Shown here piece by piece: positions 5,676 to 6,290 of a stretch of 6,290 bases of DNA. The notes beneath the pieces are model-generated. The model searched no databases and had not been told where the DNA came from. It saw only the letters and a program-made list of their open reading frames with translations. Origin of the DNA: an uncultured Actinomycetes bacterium (GTDB lineage: Bacteria; Actinomycetota; Actinomycetes; Mycobacteriales; Nakamurellaceae). Location of the stretch: contig CALANS010000034.1 in NCBI GenBank assembly GCA_937926105.1, positions 1-6,290 of the forward strand, written 5' to 3'. Each line of letters opens with the position of its first letter. Position 1 is the stretch's first letter. A program made the position numbers and the translations under genes.

Positions 5676-6248
5676 ATGACGGTCAGTGAGCTGTTCCGCG
5701 CGCACGGCATTGACCTCGACGAGCAGCAGGTCTTGGACCTGATTGAAGCGGCGCTGGCGGGGGCACCGAGTGCCGCGCCGTCGCCGTCGCCGCTCACTCC
5801 GGATGAGGCTGCGATTTACGACGCGGCCGGCATGGTCGATGACCCCGATGCGCTCCAAGGGCAGGCTGCGGGCGCGGCGGCACGGTTCGTCGCGCTTCTG
5901 GCGACCGCGATCCCGGTGGCTGGGGCCGCGGCGCGTATCGGAGTGTCGCGCTCCCGGATGCAGCAGATGATCGCCGCGAGGGATGTGTGGGCTCTGCGTC
6001 ACGGTTCGCGTTGGGTGCTGCCGGCTATCCAGTTCGACGGCGATAGGTTCGTTGTCGGCTGGTCGACCGTTGCCAGGGCGCTGCCCGAGTCGGCGCACCC
6101 TCTGGAAGTTCTCGGGTTCGTCACCACGGTCCAGCCCGAGTTGTATGCCGACGGCCGGCCGCAGTCGGTGCTTGAATGGCTGCGCAGCGGCGGCTCCCCG
6201 GAGAGAGCCGCGACGCTTGCCGCCGCGCTGCACGACGTCGCTGCCTGA
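5676..6248 (+). CDS. Antitoxin-like helix-turn-helix protein of a RES-type toxin-antitoxin pair (190 aa)
   Basis: Residues 1-28 form an acidic N-terminal helical piece, then comes an alanine/proline/serine linker (29-41). Residues about 79-121 read as a helix-turn-helix (I-P-V-A-G-A-A-A-R-I-G-V-S-R-S-R-M-Q-Q-M) with a trailing strand R-W-V-L-P-A-I-Q-F-D-G. Residues about 141-187 resemble the toxin-binding region of Xre/MbcA/ParS-type antitoxins: H-P-L-E-V-L-G-F-V-T, then Q-S-V-L-E-W-L-R-S-G-G-S-P-E-R-A and L-A-A-A-L. In such pairs the antitoxin binds and occludes a RES-domain NAD+-consuming toxin and represses the shared promoter. The toxin candidate starts 12 bases after this stop, the usual order. 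At 190 residues it is longer than MbcA-type antitoxins of roughly 110-150, because of the N-terminal part and linker. An alternative start at GTG 5637 would add 13 residues but lacks a ribosome site. The family assignment comes from sequence appearance and context. Confidence 0.75.
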   Translation: MTVSELFRAHGIDLDEQQVLDLIEAALAGAPSAAPSPSPLTPDEAAIYDAAGMVDDPDALQGQAAGAAARFVALLATAIPVAGAAARIGVSRSRMQQMIAARDVWALRHGSRWVLPAIQFDGDRFVVGWSTVARALPESAHPLEVLGFVTTVQPELYADGRPQSVLEWLRSGGSPERAATLAAALHDVAA

Positions 6249-6260
6249 CCGGCGACACTC

Positions 6261-6290
6261 GTGCCCAAGCTGCCGCTTCCGCCCGCAGAT
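6261..6290 (+). CDS. Start of a RES-domain toxin-like gene (partial)
   Basis: A GTG at 6261 opens V-P-K-L-P-L-P-P-A-D before the window ends. A short proline-rich opening of this kind is common in actinobacterial RES-domain proteins, and the gene follows the antitoxin-like gene by 12 bases on the same strand. RES toxins such as MbcT deplete NAD+. Only ten residues are visible and the catalytic arginine, glutamate and serine region lies outside, so the identity rests mainly on the neighbour. The other two frames give arginine- and cysteine-rich sequence and look non-coding. Confidence 0.5.
   Translation, partial: MPKLPLPPAD

Noticed and set aside
1..6290. tRNA, rRNA or CRISPR array
   Set aside because: I saw no cloverleaf-like set of arms, no rRNA-like sequence and no regularly spaced repeats beyond the short ones listed.

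Overview
The base composition, GC-leaning third codon positions, GTG starts, a likely leaderless transcript and a RES-type toxin-antitoxin pair all point to an actinobacterium, probably a mycolic-acid-group or related soil genus. This is an inference, because no rRNA or housekeeping gene is present. The window looks like an accessory island: one very large gene lies between mobile-element debris on its left and a toxin-antitoxin module on its right.

Left part (1-917). Positions 1-54 look like the left end of an IS3-type insertion sequence. They hold a TG-starting terminus, a strong Shine-Dalgarno sequence and an ATG that opens a gene running out of the window. This element appears to have landed inside a minus-strand hypothetical gene, of which only the first 85 codons (55-309) are visible. 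Next, at about 400-586, is a decayed 5' end of an IS21-type element: two copies of a 15-bp repeat followed by a frameshifted and internally deleted istA start. A perfect 7-bp-arm inverted repeat (664-680) stands alone without an obvious gene. The rest, up to 917, has no convincing gene.

Centre (918-5109). One minus-strand gene of 1324 codons dominates. It encodes a MerR/excisionase-like winged helix, then a restriction-nuclease-like domain, then a degenerate NTPase-like segment, then a very long helical repeat region with a conserved-looking C-terminus. I read it as a single-protein candidate for defence or DNA surveillance of undescribed mechanism. Its -10 box is placed so that transcription should start on the A of the ATG. 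At its 3' end two very short, hydrophobic, overlapping reading frames (918-1138) might be coupled membrane peptides, but the evidence is thin.

Right part (5110-6290). About 490 bases of divergent intergenic DNA carry a 9-bp-arm stem-loop and a 10-bp tandem repeat but no supported gene. A promoter (5603-5632) overlapped by an imperfect inverted repeat then drives a plus-strand antitoxin gene (5676-6248). Twelve bases later comes the first ten codons of what looks like a RES-domain toxin, cut by the window edge. The toxin-antitoxin pair is transcribed divergently from the large gene and may stabilise the island or be an independent passenger.
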